The notes under the pieces are model-generated. The model did not search any database, was not told where the DNA came from, and saw only the letters and a list, made by a program, of their open reading frames with translations. 59,900 nucleotides of DNA from Verrucomicrobiota bacterium (GTDB lineage Bacteria; Verrucomicrobiota; Verrucomicrobiia; Opitutales; Puniceicoccaceae). Both the position numbers and the translations under genes were made by a program. The stretch covers positions 1-59,900 of the forward strand of contig JBCDMB010000021.1 in NCBI GenBank assembly GCA_038744685.1. The letters run 5' to 3'. Below, one piece after another: positions 1-8,797 of the stretch; the first letter of the stretch is position 1, and the number at the start of each line of letters is the position of its first letter.

Positions 1-867
1 CGCTGAGAGCTGCGGCTGCGTAGCGGCCTGACTAGCGACAAAGGCCTCCGAGCCCAGAACCCTTCCGTCGGTGAAGTAGCGCACCCTGCAGCGCAGCACC
101 ACGGTCAGCGGCAGTTTACCCTTCTCCCTCTCCAACACCCGCAGGGCTTCCTCTCGGCTCAGGACAGCCTTCCCCTCTTTCTCCTCTGAACCTGCTCCGT
201 AGAGGGTTTGTCGGTAGCCGGAGAGATCCCCCCCAAGAACCGAGAGGCCCTCGCGCGCACGGGTGCCTCCTCCAACCGCTTCCCCGTAACCGCAGAAGCG
301 GTAGTCCTTAGGATCCTCTACTAGTTCGGCTCGGACCGCATTGAGGTCGATATAGGCCGCTACCGTCCGCAGTGCCCATCTCTCTCCCTCAACCAAAACG
401 CTCTTGAACCGGTCTGACCACAACGGTCCGTAGCGCTCGTGCGTGCGATTGTACCAGAGGGTAAACCGCTGCTTCAATGTCTTCATCAGCCAAGAGACAT
501 CATGCATGCGTTCCAGCAGCTGACGACGCACAGCCTCCCCTGCGGAAGTAGAGAGCAGCCTCTCAAGCGCTCCAGCGCTCAGAGGCTGCCAGGGCGTCAC
601 CCGAGGGTAGAGCACCCCGTAACGCCTCACCAGTTCAGTATCACTGATCTCCTGCTTCTCCGGAACCTCTACCAGCAAATGGAAGTGGTTCTTCATCAAA
701 GCATAGGTGATCACCCGCACCCCCGAAAACTCCGCTACCTGCCACAGCATCCGCCGAAGCACCTCCTTCTCCACCTCCCCAAACAAAGCCTCCCCATTCA
801 CCGTCCGGCTCATCAGATGATAATAACCCACTCCGTGTGCTACCAGTCGCCTACGCCTTCGTTTCAT
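1..867 (-). CDS. REP-associated (Y1/IS200-like) tyrosine transposase, 3' end outside window
   Basis: Reading the minus strand from the ATG at 865-867 gives an uninterrupted frame that runs off the left edge, so the C-terminus is missing. The protein starts with a basic stretch (MKRRRRRLVAHGVGYYHLM) and carries the HUH metal-binding motif of Y1 transposases in ALMKNHFHLLVEVPE, then WYNRTHERYGPLWSDRFKS and AAYIDLNAVRA, which are typical of REP-associated transposases (RAYTs). This family nicks and moves short palindromic elements as single strands. No clear REP hairpin sits directly beside it inside the window. It is only distantly like the second Y1 gene at 29210. Whether it is intact past position 1 cannot be seen. 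Confidence 0.85.
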   Translation of the reverse strand, partial: MKRRRRRLVAHGVGYYHLMSRTVNGEALFGEVEKEVLRRMLWQVAEFSGVRVITYALMKNHFHLLVEVPEKQEISDTELVRRYGVLYPRVTPWQPLSAGALERLLSTSAGEAVRRQLLERMHDVSWLMKTLKQRFTLWYNRTHERYGPLWSDRFKSVLVEGERWALRTVAAYIDLNAVRAELVEDPKDYRFCGYGEAVGGGTRAREGLSVLGGDLSGYRQTLYGAGSEEKEGKAVLSREEALRVLEREKGKLPLTVVLRCRVRYFTDGRVLGSEAFVASQAATQPQLSA

Positions 868-883
868 AGGTGAAAACTCACAC

Positions 884-911
884 TTTGTTTTACCTGCAAG
901 TCAAATATAAT
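884..911 (+). promoter_or_regulatory. Candidate sigma70-type promoter for the regulator gene
   Basis: A perfect -10 hexamer TATAAT lies at 906-911. A -35-like TTTGTT (884-889, 16-bp spacer) or TTGTTT (885-890, 15-bp spacer) lies upstream. Transcription would start near 918 and leave a leader of about 60 nt before the ATG at 980. The leader contains the inverted repeat at 931-972. Prediction from sequence only. Confidence 0.4.
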
Positions 912-930
912 AAACCTGGTTAAAACAAGT

Positions 931-972
931 ATTTTTATCGGACTTTTTTGTTTACTTTTTTCAGATAAAAAT
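931..972. promoter_or_regulatory. Inverted repeat upstream of GbsR-like regulator, candidate operator
   Basis: The 9-bp arms ATTTTTATC (931-939) and GATAAAAAT (964-972) are perfectly inverted around a 24-bp spacer, directly before the regulator start at 980 and downstream of the predicted promoter. MarR/GbsR dimers bind inverted repeats, so an autoregulatory operator is plausible. The region is very AT-rich, so a chance match is possible. Confidence 0.35.
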
Positions 973-979
973 GAAATAA

Positions 980-1510
980 ATGAAATTAGTGCAGGAAGTC
1001 GCTTCAAAAGCTGGGTTAGATCCAGCGATCTCATCCCTCCAGTTGGAGATGGTGGATTTTATGGTGCGGTTGTTTCGGTTGATGGGTTTGCCGAAAACGA
1101 TTGGGTCTATTTACGGCTTTGTTTATTCCAGCCCGCGTCCGGTATCGATGGATGATCTTACTCAGGCGTTGGGGATCAGTTTGGGTTCTGCCAGCCAGGG
1201 GTTGCGGACGCTTAAGGTATTTCGGGCGATCAAGCCCGTTTATACCCAGGGGGAACGTCGTGAGCATTTCGAGGCAGAGACGGATTTTCAGCTCTTTGTG
1301 GGTGCTTTCCTCAAGGGCGAGCTGGAGCAGTACATTGAGAACACCGAAAGACGGACGGACCGGATGAAGGAATACCTTCGGTCTTTAGAAGATGGTGATG
1401 ACGGAGAGTTTTTTCAAGAGAGGGTGGTTCGTCTCTCAACCATGAGCGAACGGGCGCGCAAGGTCCTTCCTCTTTTGAACGAGGTATTTACCTCAGAAGA
1501 ATCAGACTAA
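980..1510 (+). CDS. GbsR/MarR-family winged-helix transcriptional regulator
   Basis: 176 aa, the usual size for GbsR-type regulators. The winged helix-turn-helix lies at about residues 54-100 (PVSMDDLTQALGISLGSASQ, then the wing around VYTQGERREHFEAE). The C-terminal part is helical and acidic and probably dimerises. It is the first gene of the long + strand locus and stands 100 bp before the ABC exporter genes, so it probably controls this locus. The likely start is ATG 980; an immediately preceding ATGAAATAA is a two-codon mini-ORF. Its ligand cannot be inferred. The family call is firm; the regulatory target is inference. Confidence 0.8.
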   Translation: MKLVQEVASKAGLDPAISSLQLEMVDFMVRLFRLMGLPKTIGSIYGFVYSSPRPVSMDDLTQALGISLGSASQGLRTLKVFRAIKPVYTQGERREHFEAETDFQLFVGAFLKGELEQYIENTERRTDRMKEYLRSLEDGDDGEFFQERVVRLSTMSERARKVLPLLNEVFTSEESD

Positions 1511-1610
1511 TCTGGCGGTCTACGAATCGCTCCAGACTGGATTCACTAGCCTGTACGGTGTGATTGTCCAGGGGCGGCAGCATAGCTTTACCATTTATTA
1601 AAAGACCACA

Positions 1611-2459
1611 ATGAAGAAAACGACTGAAGAGTGGACCATTGAGATCACACCGGAACGCGGGATTTTTTCTATTCCTGTCCGGGAGATTTTTGATTATCGG
1701 GACCTCCTCTATCTTTTCGTCCGCCGCGATTTTGTAGCGACTTACAAACAAACTGTCCTTGGACCCTTGTGGTTCTTGATCCAGCCGATTCTTACTACGG
1801 TAATGATGGTATTCGTCTTTGGAACAATTGCTGGCCTTTCGACGGATGGTTTGCCGAAGGTGCTCTTCTACTTGTCCGGAGTGACCCTCTGGTTTTACTT
1901 TTCCTCGTCGCTGACAAAGACTTCGACGACTTTCACGGCAAACGCCCGATTGTTTGGGAAAGTCTATTTCCCTAGGCTTTTGGTTCCGATAAGCGTAGTC
2001 ATCTCAAATCTGGTCCTCCTGGCGATTCAAGTGGGGCTATTTTTGGTATTCTACGTCTTCTACTATTTGAGGGGAGACGTAGATCCCAACCCAACTATTG
2101 CCCTGTTTCCGATCCTGATCCTGATTCTTGGGATGCTTGGTCTGGCTTCCGGCTTGGTGATCAGCGCACTTACAACGAAATACCGCGATCTCTCGAATTT
2201 GGTTTCCTTCGGTATACAACTCTTGATGTATGCAACGCCTATTATCTACCCGGTTTCAACGATTCCGGAGAAGTATCGGTTTATAATTGAAGCGAACCCA
2301 ATCAGCGCAGTGATTGAAACGTTCCGACATGGATTTCTGGGGGTAGGAGAGTTTTCCTGGTTGGCGTTGGGCTATTCCTTCTCCTTCGCATGTGTCCTTT
2401 TGCTCACAGGAACGCTTATTTTTAACAAGATTGAAGCGACCTTCATGGATACCGTCTGA
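1611..2459 (+). CDS. wzm: Polysaccharide ABC exporter, permease subunit (Wzm-like, first system)
   Basis: 282 aa with a charged cytoplasmic N-terminus, the motif YRDLLYLFVRRDFVATYKQT, then about six hydrophobic segments, matching ABC-2 type permeases of O-antigen/capsule export (Wzm, KpsM, RfbA). It would form a dimeric inner-membrane channel that exports undecaprenyl-linked glycan with the ATPase encoded one base downstream. The gap at 1511-1610 holds no gene. A second, different permease is encoded at 44722, so the locus has two exporters. Subunit identity is confident; the substrate is not known. Confidence 0.9.
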   Translation: MKKTTEEWTIEITPERGIFSIPVREIFDYRDLLYLFVRRDFVATYKQTVLGPLWFLIQPILTTVMMVFVFGTIAGLSTDGLPKVLFYLSGVTLWFYFSSSLTKTSTTFTANARLFGKVYFPRLLVPISVVISNLVLLAIQVGLFLVFYVFYYLRGDVDPNPTIALFPILILILGMLGLASGLVISALTTKYRDLSNLVSFGIQLLMYATPIIYPVSTIPEKYRFIIEANPISAVIETFRHGFLGVGEFSWLALGYSFSFACVLLLTGTLIFNKIEATFMDTV

Positions 2460-2460
2460 A

Positions 2461-3756
2461 ATGGCCTCAATCTTGATCGAAGATATCTGGAAAGAATATC
2501 GTCTCGGGACGATCGGTGGGGGCACCCTGGTTAGCGACTTGCAGTCTCTGTATTCTCGTATTCGCGGAAAAGATGATCCAAACTCAAAAATTGACTTGTT
2601 GGGAGAATCGCGTGTTACACGGATCGAGGAAAAGCGTTTTTTCGCACTTCGAGGAATCAATCTCGAAATCAATCAGGGTGATATTGTGGGGATCATCGGG
2701 AAGAATGGTGCCGGCAAGTCCACACTTTTAAAGATACTGGCTCAGATCACAAAACCGACCCGAGGTAGCATTAAGGCCAAAGGACGGATTTCTTGTTTGC
2801 TTGAGGTTGGAACCGGATTTCACCCTGAGCTGACTGGCGGTGAAAACGTTTATCTGAATGGAGCGATACACGGAATGTCTCGTCGAGAGGTAAAAAAGAA
2901 GTTCGACCAGATTGTAGAGTTTTCGGGTGTAAGTGATTTCGTTGATACGCCGGTGAAGCGCTACTCCTCCGGGATGCACGTTCGTTTAGCTTTCGCCGTA
3001 GCGGCCCACCTTGATCCGGATATTCTGGTTGTCGATGAGGTCTTGGCGGTAGGTGATGCAGATTTTCAGAGTAAATGCCTCGGAAAAATGAAAGAGGTCA
3101 GCAAGGAAGGACGCACCGTTCTATTTGTCAGCCACCAGATGAATGCCGTTGAGAATCTATGCAACAGGGGAGTGATCATCGACGAAGGCTTAGTTACTTT
3201 TCAAAGCGATAGTATCTCAACGGTCATTCGAAATCATGTTCTGGGTGATCCCTCGGAGTCGAAGGTAGTGCCTGTCTGGGAGAATTTGGATGGCAGTTAC
3301 CAATCCGCTTACTTTTTTCCAAAGAATCTCTCGCTTTTGGATGAGAACAGGCAGCCGGCTCGGTCTGCCGTTCGTAAAGACGAGGATCTCTACGTGGAGA
3401 TACAGTTCGATGTAGCTGTAGAAGAGCCCAGGTTGATTGTCGGTATTGAGCTGCGAGACGAAAATGCCCGGACAGTTTTTAGCTCCACTCACACCGATAG
3501 CCAGGGGACAGATCCGACCCGCATTGGTGCTGGGAGGCAGACTCTTCGAGTATGCATTCCGCGTCACTTTCTGAACGAGGGAATCTACTTGGTTAAGCTT
3601 CGTGCTTCGTTATTCAAAAAGGTTTGGCTCGTCAATCCCGCGACAGACAGCATCGAATTCAGTTTCCAAGTGCAAGGAGGTTTGAGTGACTCGCCCTATT
3701 GGCACAAACGGCGCGATGGTCCTGTTGCGCCTATTCTTAACTGGGAGTTGTCATGA
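2461..3756 (+). CDS. wzt: Polysaccharide ABC exporter, ATP-binding subunit with C-terminal glycan-binding domain (Wzt-like, first system)
   Basis: 431 aa from ATG 2461, one base after the permease stop; the frame is open upstream, but that start would lie deep inside the permease gene. Walker A GKNGAGKST lies at about 80-88, the ABC signature YSSGM at 168-172, Walker B ILVVDE at 188-193 and the H-loop His at 225. Residues from about 265 to the end form a separate beta-rich domain like the Wzt carbohydrate-binding domain, which in known systems recognises the finished, often modified, chain end. This supports length-controlled export of a specific glycan. Confidence 0.9.
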   Translation: MASILIEDIWKEYRLGTIGGGTLVSDLQSLYSRIRGKDDPNSKIDLLGESRVTRIEEKRFFALRGINLEINQGDIVGIIGKNGAGKSTLLKILAQITKPTRGSIKAKGRISCLLEVGTGFHPELTGGENVYLNGAIHGMSRREVKKKFDQIVEFSGVSDFVDTPVKRYSSGMHVRLAFAVAAHLDPDILVVDEVLAVGDADFQSKCLGKMKEVSKEGRTVLFVSHQMNAVENLCNRGVIIDEGLVTFQSDSISTVIRNHVLGDPSESKVVPVWENLDGSYQSAYFFPKNLSLLDENRQPARSAVRKDEDLYVEIQFDVAVEEPRLIVGIELRDENARTVFSSTHTDSQGTDPTRIGAGRQTLRVCIPRHFLNEGIYLVKLRASLFKKVWLVNPATDSIEFSFQVQGGLSDSPYWHKRRDGPVAPILNWELS

Positions 3757-3821
3757 ATTTTTTTTCTAAAATCTCTATTTAACAGTGTCGCCTATCCTTG
3801 TTTTGTCCAAAGCTCACAAAC

Positions 3822-4688
3822 ATGAACCTAATCATTAACTTTACGCCTACGGGAATGATTCCCACCAAAGAGATGACGCCGCACGTGCCGATCTCTGTAG
3901 AGGAGATTATCGAAGATGTTCGCGTCGCTTCCCAGATCGGCATATCGATGGTCCACTTGCATGCGAGAGAGGCGTCAAACGGGGAGCCGACGCATCAGCC
4001 CGAACTTTATGGGGAGATTATTGAAGGTATTCGTGCGTTTGATCAGGAGTTGGTCATTTGTGTGTCTCTCAGTGGGCGAAATGTGAAAACCTTTGAGGCT
4101 CGGTCTGCACCCTTGCAATTGCTGGGTGAACAGAAGCCAGATATGGGAAGCCTTACCCTGAGTTCTTTAAACTTCAATAAGGTCGAAAGCGTCAATTCAC
4201 CATCGATGATTCAAGCCCTGGCTAACGAGATGCTGGAGAAAGGTATTCTACCAGAGCTAGAGGTCTTCGATATCGGTATGATCAACTATTCGAAATACCT
4301 GATTCGGAAAGGGCTTCTGAAGGCACCGCATTATTTTAATCTTCTCTTCGGAAATATTGCTTGCTCGCAGGCGGATCTCACCATGGCCGGACTCATGGTG
4401 CGGGATCTTCCGGAGGGGTCTTTTTGGAGCTTTGCGGGGATCGGTGACGCGCAGTTGATGATGAATTCAGTCGGAGTAGCCAGTGGTTATGGCGTTCGTG
4501 TCGGGCTTGAAGATAACATCTGGTATGATGATAAGCGGAACAAGCTTGCCACAAATGCGGATTTGCTCAGAAGAGTCCACGTGGTTGCAGAGGCCAACAA
4601 CCGAAGTGTGATGACAGCCCTCGAGTTGAGAGGCCATTTGAATCTGCAGCCGGGGAGAGGATTCTATGGCCGGGCAACCAGCACGTAA
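3822..4688 (+). CDS. Beta-keto acid cleavage enzyme (BKACE, DUF849 family)
   Basis: 288 aa from ATG 3822 (MNLIINFTPTG, the typical family N-terminus; an upstream start at 3798 would add eight residues unlike the family). BKACEs are Zn-dependent TIM barrels that convert a beta-keto acid plus acetyl-CoA to acetoacetate and a new acyl-CoA. The metal ligands match the lysine-fermentation enzyme Kce: His45 and His47 in VHLHARE and Glu230 in RVGLEDN. Finding it between an exporter and an aminosugar module is odd. It may supply an uncommon acyl-CoA to the acyltransferase gene that starts 15 bp downstream. Family certain, role inferred. Confidence 0.85.
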   Translation: MNLIINFTPTGMIPTKEMTPHVPISVEEIIEDVRVASQIGISMVHLHAREASNGEPTHQPELYGEIIEGIRAFDQELVICVSLSGRNVKTFEARSAPLQLLGEQKPDMGSLTLSSLNFNKVESVNSPSMIQALANEMLEKGILPELEVFDIGMINYSKYLIRKGLLKAPHYFNLLFGNIACSQADLTMAGLMVRDLPEGSFWSFAGIGDAQLMMNSVGVASGYGVRVGLEDNIWYDDKRNKLATNADLLRRVHVVAEANNRSVMTALELRGHLNLQPGRGFYGRATST

Positions 4689-4702
4689 TCTAGTGATGCA
4701 AG

Positions 4703-5359
4703 ATGGTGAAAGATAATCCTGTTTATTTTTACGGGGTTGCTTCTTCGTATACGAAAGACTGTGCAGAGATTGCTGATCAGTCGAAGAGAAAAATACTCGG
4801 CTATATTCACAATCAGCCGACAGAACCAGTTCCAGACGGCCTGGAGCCGCTTTTTCAGATTAGTGACCTGGGCCACTGTGATCGTAACATTCCAGTGGTG
4901 ATTCCCCTGATTACGCCGAACTTTCGAAAGAGGCTGAAGGTCGAGGTTCTCGATCATGGATTTCGCGCTTTTGCCGATATGCTACACCCTTCTGCAGTAA
5001 TCGCACGATCCTGTCGTTGGGGACCAGGGCTGAGTGTCAATGCGGGCGTGGTGGTTGCTGCCAACACCCACTTCGGAGAACATGTCTTGATCAACCGAAG
5101 TGTCTCCATCGGGCACGACGTCGAAGTTGAGGACTACGTGAGCTTTGGTCCAGGTGCTGTTCTGGGCGGGCAGATCAAGATTGGCGAGGGAGCCTTTATC
5201 GGAGTCAACGCGACGATTTTACCGGGTGTCGTGGTTGGGCCTAACTCGATCGTTGGAGGTGGAGCGGTTGTGACCAAAGAGGTTCCTGCCAACTCGGTCG
5301 TCGTGGGTAATCCTGCGACTGTTATTCGGACAGGGATTCAGGGCTACAACTCGAATTAG
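4703..5359 (+). CDS. NeuD/PglD-like sugar O- or N-acyltransferase (left-handed beta helix)
   Basis: 218 aa. The N-terminal half (to about residue 90) is a small Rossmann-like part; residues from about 95 show hexapeptide repeats (for example VNAGVVVAANTHFGEHVLIN, then GEGAFIGVNATILPGVVVGP), ending in KEVPANSVVVGNPA. This is the NeuD/PglD architecture. These trimers transfer an acyl group from acyl-CoA to a sugar amino or hydroxyl group. A His in RSVSIGHDVEVED fits the catalytic position. Its neighbours FdtA and FdtB make a 3-amino sugar, so N-acylation of that amine is the simplest role. The acyl donor could be acetyl-CoA or the product of the adjacent BKACE. Confidence 0.8.
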   Translation: MVKDNPVYFYGVASSYTKDCAEIADQSKRKILGYIHNQPTEPVPDGLEPLFQISDLGHCDRNIPVVIPLITPNFRKRLKVEVLDHGFRAFADMLHPSAVIARSCRWGPGLSVNAGVVVAANTHFGEHVLINRSVSIGHDVEVEDYVSFGPGAVLGGQIKIGEGAFIGVNATILPGVVVGPNSIVGGGAVVTKEVPANSVVVGNPATVIRTGIQGYNSN

Positions 5360-5382
5360 AAAGCACTTTGAGCTTGTTCGAA

Positions 5383-5799
5383 ATGGATCCAAAGAGTCCT
5401 AGAGTATCCTATGTAGAGTTCTCTCCGTTCACGGATTCCCGTGGTCAGCTCGTGTCGATTGAAGAGAACGTCAGTGTGCCTTTTCCCATAGCTAGGATCT
5501 ACTACCTGTGTGGGACGCCGGGAGGCTCCCGCCGCGGAGATCACGCCCACAAAACTCTACGCCAAGTTGCAGTCGCTGTTGCAGGGTCCTGTGAAACGAC
5601 TTTGGACGAGGGTGCCGGCGAGGTGACTGTTACTCTCAACGGCCGTGATCGGGGAATCCTGATTGAGCCCGGCGTATGGCATACCATGCATACGTTTTCA
5701 GAGGATTGTGTTCTTTTGGTATTAGCCGACCAGCCTTACGAGGAGGAAGATTACATAAGAGATTATGATGAATTCTTAAGATGGATCCAGAGAGCATAA
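5383..5799 (+). CDS. fdtA: FdtA/WxcM-type dTDP-4-keto-6-deoxyglucose 3,4-ketoisomerase
   Basis: 138 aa from ATG 5383; a TTG at 5368 would add five residues. A cupin-fold protein with [12 protein letters not shown] (His54 and His56, the catalytic pair of the family), [20 protein letters not shown] and the closing [14 protein letters not shown] signature. FdtA and its relatives move the keto group of dTDP-4-keto-6-deoxyglucose from C4 to C3 so that an aminotransferase can place an amine at C3. Its end overlaps the aminotransferase gene by 19 bp. Whether the product is the gluco (Qui3N) or galacto (Fuc3N) form cannot be decided by eye. RmlA/RmlB for dTDP-sugar supply are not in the window. Confidence 0.85.
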   Translation: MDPKSPRVSYVEFSPFTDSRGQLVSIEENVSVPFPIARIYYLCGTPGGSRRGDHAHKTLRQVAVAVAGSCETTLDEGAGEVTVTLNGRDRGILIEPGVWHTMHTFSEDCVLLVLADQPYEEEDYIRDYDEFLRWIQRA

Positions 5800-6926
5800 A
5801 GTTCCTCGATCTCAAAGCCGTCAACGAACAGTACCGGGACGAAATTGACGCAGCAATTGCCCGCGTCCTAGATTCGGGCTGGTATCTGCTTGGGCAAGAG
5901 GGTGAACTGTTTGAGCAAGAATTTGCTGAGTATTGCGAAGTCAAGCACTGTCTTGGCGTAGCCAATGGTCTTGATGCGCTCATTCTCATTCTCATGGCCT
6001 ATTGTGAATTTGGATTCATGGAGACCGGCGATGAGGTCATCGTTCCAGGGAATACCTGTATCCCGTCGATTCTTGCAATCACCCGAGCCGGCTTGAACCC
6101 CGTCCTGGTCGAACCGGATGAGCGCACCTACAACATTGATCCTGCGCTGATCGAGCTAGCGATTACCGATCGGACTCGGGCGATCATGGCGGTCCACCTC
6201 TACGGACAGTGTGCGGACATCGATCCGATCATTACGATAGCCGAAAAGCATGGTCTTAAGGTCATCGAAGATGTTGCTCAGGCGCAAGGAGCGACCTATC
6301 GAGGGCGGAAGGCTGGATCACTGGGAGACGCTGGAGCTTTCAGCTTCTACCCATCGAAGAACTTGGGTGCACTGGGGGATGGCGGCGCGGTTACGACCGA
6401 TGATTCGGACCTTGCAGGGGCGGTAAAAGCGCTCCGGAACTACGGATCGCATAAAAGAAATTACAATAAATACAAAGGCCTCAACAGCCGCCTTGATGAG
6501 CTTCAAGCGGCTATTCTTCGCGTGAAGCTCCGTCACCTTGGCTCAGACAACGAAAGGCGGGAGACTCTAGCGTGTGCTTACCAGAGCGAACTGGGTATTT
6601 TCAATCACCTGAGGTCGCTCATCCTCCCGTATGTGGCAGACTACGGGAAGCACGTTTGGCACCTTTTTGTTATCCGTCATCCTCAGCGAGACCAGCTGGC
6701 GGAGGCACTGTTGGCGAAAGGTATTCAAACCGCAATTCACTACCCAGTGCCTCCACACAAGCAGGACGCCTTTCCGGAATTACGCCGGTTTTCGCTACCG
6801 ATTACGGAGGTCATTCACCGGGAAGTGTTGAGTCTGCCGATCGGGCCCACGATGGGTTCCTCTGAAGTCGAATATATTATTAGGCAAGTAAATGAAGTGC
6901 AATCTGTTGGTACCGGGATTTGCTAA
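5781..6926 (+). CDS. fdtB: DegT/DnrJ/EryC1/StrS PLP-dependent sugar aminotransferase (FdtB-like)
   Basis: 381 aa, full length for the family. The PLP lysine is Lys193 in [16 protein letters not shown] and the cofactor-contacting Asp is Asp164 in [10 protein letters not shown]. It would transaminate the C3-keto sugar made by the preceding FdtA using glutamate, giving dTDP-3-amino-3,6-dideoxyhexose. It overlaps the ketoisomerase gene by 19 bp and the following sulfotransferase gene by 35 bp, so the genes are likely translated together. Family certain; positional specificity rests on the FdtA neighbour. Confidence 0.88.
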   Translation: MDPESIKFLDLKAVNEQYRDEIDAAIARVLDSGWYLLGQEGELFEQEFAEYCEVKHCLGVANGLDALILILMAYCEFGFMETGDEVIVPGNTCIPSILAITRAGLNPVLVEPDERTYNIDPALIELAITDRTRAIMAVHLYGQCADIDPIITIAEKHGLKVIEDVAQAQGATYRGRKAGSLGDAGAFSFYPSKNLGALGDGGAVTTDDSDLAGAVKALRNYGSHKRNYNKYKGLNSRLDELQAAILRVKLRHLGSDNERRETLACAYQSELGIFNHLRSLILPYVADYGKHVWHLFVIRHPQRDQLAEALLAKGIQTAIHYPVPPHKQDAFPELRRFSLPITEVIHREVLSLPIGPTMGSSEVEYIIRQVNEVQSVGTGIC

Positions 6927-7731
6927 GTGTGCGACAAGTAGTCTCCACAAATACCTGGATCTGCATCCTGAGATTTGCATGTCATCCAGAAAAGAGCCGC
7001 ATTATTTCTCGTTAAAGGCAGTTTATGAAAAAGGGGCGAGCTGGCATGATTCACTATTCGACCATGCAGATGAAAATTCCAAATTTTTCGGTGAATCGAG
7101 TACAAGCTACTCAACTTGGGAGCCCGCTTTAGTCCGAATCAAAAAGGAACTGATTCGACCTAGAATTATATTGATTCTAAGAGACCCTTTGGAGCGACTC
7201 TTGTCTCACTACCGATGGATGTATGCTATTGGTTTTGAAAACGAAAAACTCCCCAAGGCCTTGAAAGTTGAAGCAGGATCTCCTGTCGATATAGAGATCA
7301 GTAGAGGGGGTTGTTATCCTTGGTACTTTCGAAAGAGTAAGTATAGCTATTTTGTCCCCTTAATTGAGATCATTTTTGGCGAAGAGAATGTTCTTCTGAT
7401 TCGAACCGAAGACTTGGCTCAGAAGCCTTCCAAGGTGATGGATTATTGTTTCAATTTTCTTCAAGTGGACGCTTTTGATATTGGTGAATCCCGAATGGAA
7501 TTTAACAAAACTGCCAACAAGAGAGTGCAAAATGGAGCGTCTATAGTCTCTTTGCACGATAAGCTTCCTAGTCGTTTTCGCCACATGATAAAGCCTTACT
7601 ACGGAAAGCTATTGACGTTGTTAGGGAAAAGAAAGCGAGTAGCACCGGAGCCAAGTGATGTTTTCCTAGACGATTTGAGGGCGCTTCTTGAAGATGACTT
7701 CAAGGAATACAGCCGGGCTACTGCCTTGTAA
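6892..7731 (+). CDS. Sulfotransferase family protein (first of three)
   Basis: 279 aa. The N-terminal PAPS 5'-phosphosulfate loop is [15 protein letters not shown] (residues 8-22). The 3'-phosphate-binding strand and helix is [20 protein letters not shown] with Arg97 and Ser105. This is the pattern of carbohydrate sulfotransferases of the heparan/NodH type, which move sulfate from PAPS to a sugar hydroxyl or amine. The start lies inside the end of the aminotransferase gene. The acceptor is unknown; in this context it is a residue of the exported glycan. No PAPS synthesis genes are in the window. Confidence 0.85.
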   Translation: MKCNLLVPGFAKCATSSLHKYLDLHPEICMSSRKEPHYFSLKAVYEKGASWHDSLFDHADENSKFFGESSTSYSTWEPALVRIKKELIRPRIILILRDPLERLLSHYRWMYAIGFENEKLPKALKVEAGSPVDIEISRGGCYPWYFRKSKYSYFVPLIEIIFGEENVLLIRTEDLAQKPSKVMDYCFNFLQVDAFDIGESRMEFNKTANKRVQNGASIVSLHDKLPSRFRHMIKPYYGKLLTLLGKRKRVAPEPSDVFLDDLRALLEDDFKEYSRATAL

Positions 7732-7764
7732 CGGAAGGATATTATAAACAGGCAAAATCCAAAG

Positions 7765-8664
7765 GTGACTGTTAGGATGTCTGCCTACAACCACGAGAAA
7801 TTCGTGGAGCAGGCTATACTATCCATTTTCACTCAGACCTACCAAGATTTTGAGCTCATCGTTTTGGATGATGGATCTTCGGATCGAACTCCCGATATAC
7901 TCGAATCACTCAGCCAGAAATACGGGTTCTTTTTCAAAAGACAGAGTAATCAGGGTATCGCGAAGTCTTACAACCAACTGATTCATATGAGTCGGGGAGT
8001 TTATATTACAGGTTGTGCTTCAGATGATTTCTGGCCGCCTACGCGGCTAGAGCAGCAAGTGGCCTTGCTGGATGCGAAACCGGATGTAGACCTTGTCCAT
8101 GGACGTGCGTCCATTGTAGTGAATGGAGAAGTGCGTTATGGAGATGTAGAAGGCGGCAATCCTTTTGTAAACGGGACAAATGAGTTTCGGCCATTCCTCC
8201 GCTGGAAGCGAAATTTCGTTACAGGGAGCAAGATGGTGAGGACCGAGGTTTTTGAGAGAATCGGTTACTACCGCGAGGATCTCCAGATCGAAGACTTCGA
8301 TTGGTGGCTTCGGGCGACCCGGCATTTAAACATCCACTTTGAAGATCGCGTTTGGTTGTACTATCGACGCCATGACGGCAATTTTATTAAGGATCCCGAG
8401 AAAGCTAGCATCTGGTGTGACGACTACTACACGGTCTGTCGAGAGTTGGGTTTGCGAAATGGTCTTCACTGTTTTTTTGGTGGTTTGAACGTGCTAATTC
8501 AGTGCGAGAATACTGCGGGGAGGCGCCGTCGATTTGCCTATTACGTCCTTCTTCCATTCGCATTAGTAAACAAGAGAACGCGACGGACTTTTGAGCGTTT
8601 CGCTAAGAAGGAACTTAGGGCATTACGTAATCGAAACAGACTGCTTAGAAGTCTAACAGGCTGA
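7765..8664 (+). CDS. Family 2 (GT-A) glycosyltransferase
   Basis: 299 aa from GTG 7765. The reading frame is open back to the previous stop and the text NPKVTVRMSAYNHEKFVEQA suggests the true N-terminus could lie a few codons upstream at a rare start. GT2 features: VRMSAYNHEKFVEQAILSIF at the start, nucleotide-binding VLDDGSSDRT, and CASDDFW in the DxD position; the acceptor part has EDFDWWLRATR. The basic C-terminal tail has no membrane segment. It probably adds one sugar on the cytoplasmic face. Donor and acceptor unknown. Confidence 0.85.
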   Translation: MTVRMSAYNHEKFVEQAILSIFTQTYQDFELIVLDDGSSDRTPDILESLSQKYGFFFKRQSNQGIAKSYNQLIHMSRGVYITGCASDDFWPPTRLEQQVALLDAKPDVDLVHGRASIVVNGEVRYGDVEGGNPFVNGTNEFRPFLRWKRNFVTGSKMVRTEVFERIGYYREDLQIEDFDWWLRATRHLNIHFEDRVWLYYRRHDGNFIKDPEKASIWCDDYYTVCRELGLRNGLHCFFGGLNVLIQCENTAGRRRRFAYYVLLPFALVNKRTRRTFERFAKKELRALRNRNRLLRSLTG

Positions 8665-8797
8665 ACTGCCCTAAAGTTGCCAAAGGGATAAAACTTCGTC
8701 GATTCGAAGCGGATACTGTCTTTTTTTGGAATCTTGATTCTCACATTTTGGTACCAATTTCTCAAATACACTACGCCCGTTGGCGAGGTGATCTGAG

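Noticed and set aside
439-873. 144-aa open frame on the + strand
   Set aside because: It is antisense to the Y1 transposase, whose minus-strand protein has the HUH motif; this frame is proline/histidine-rich shadow.
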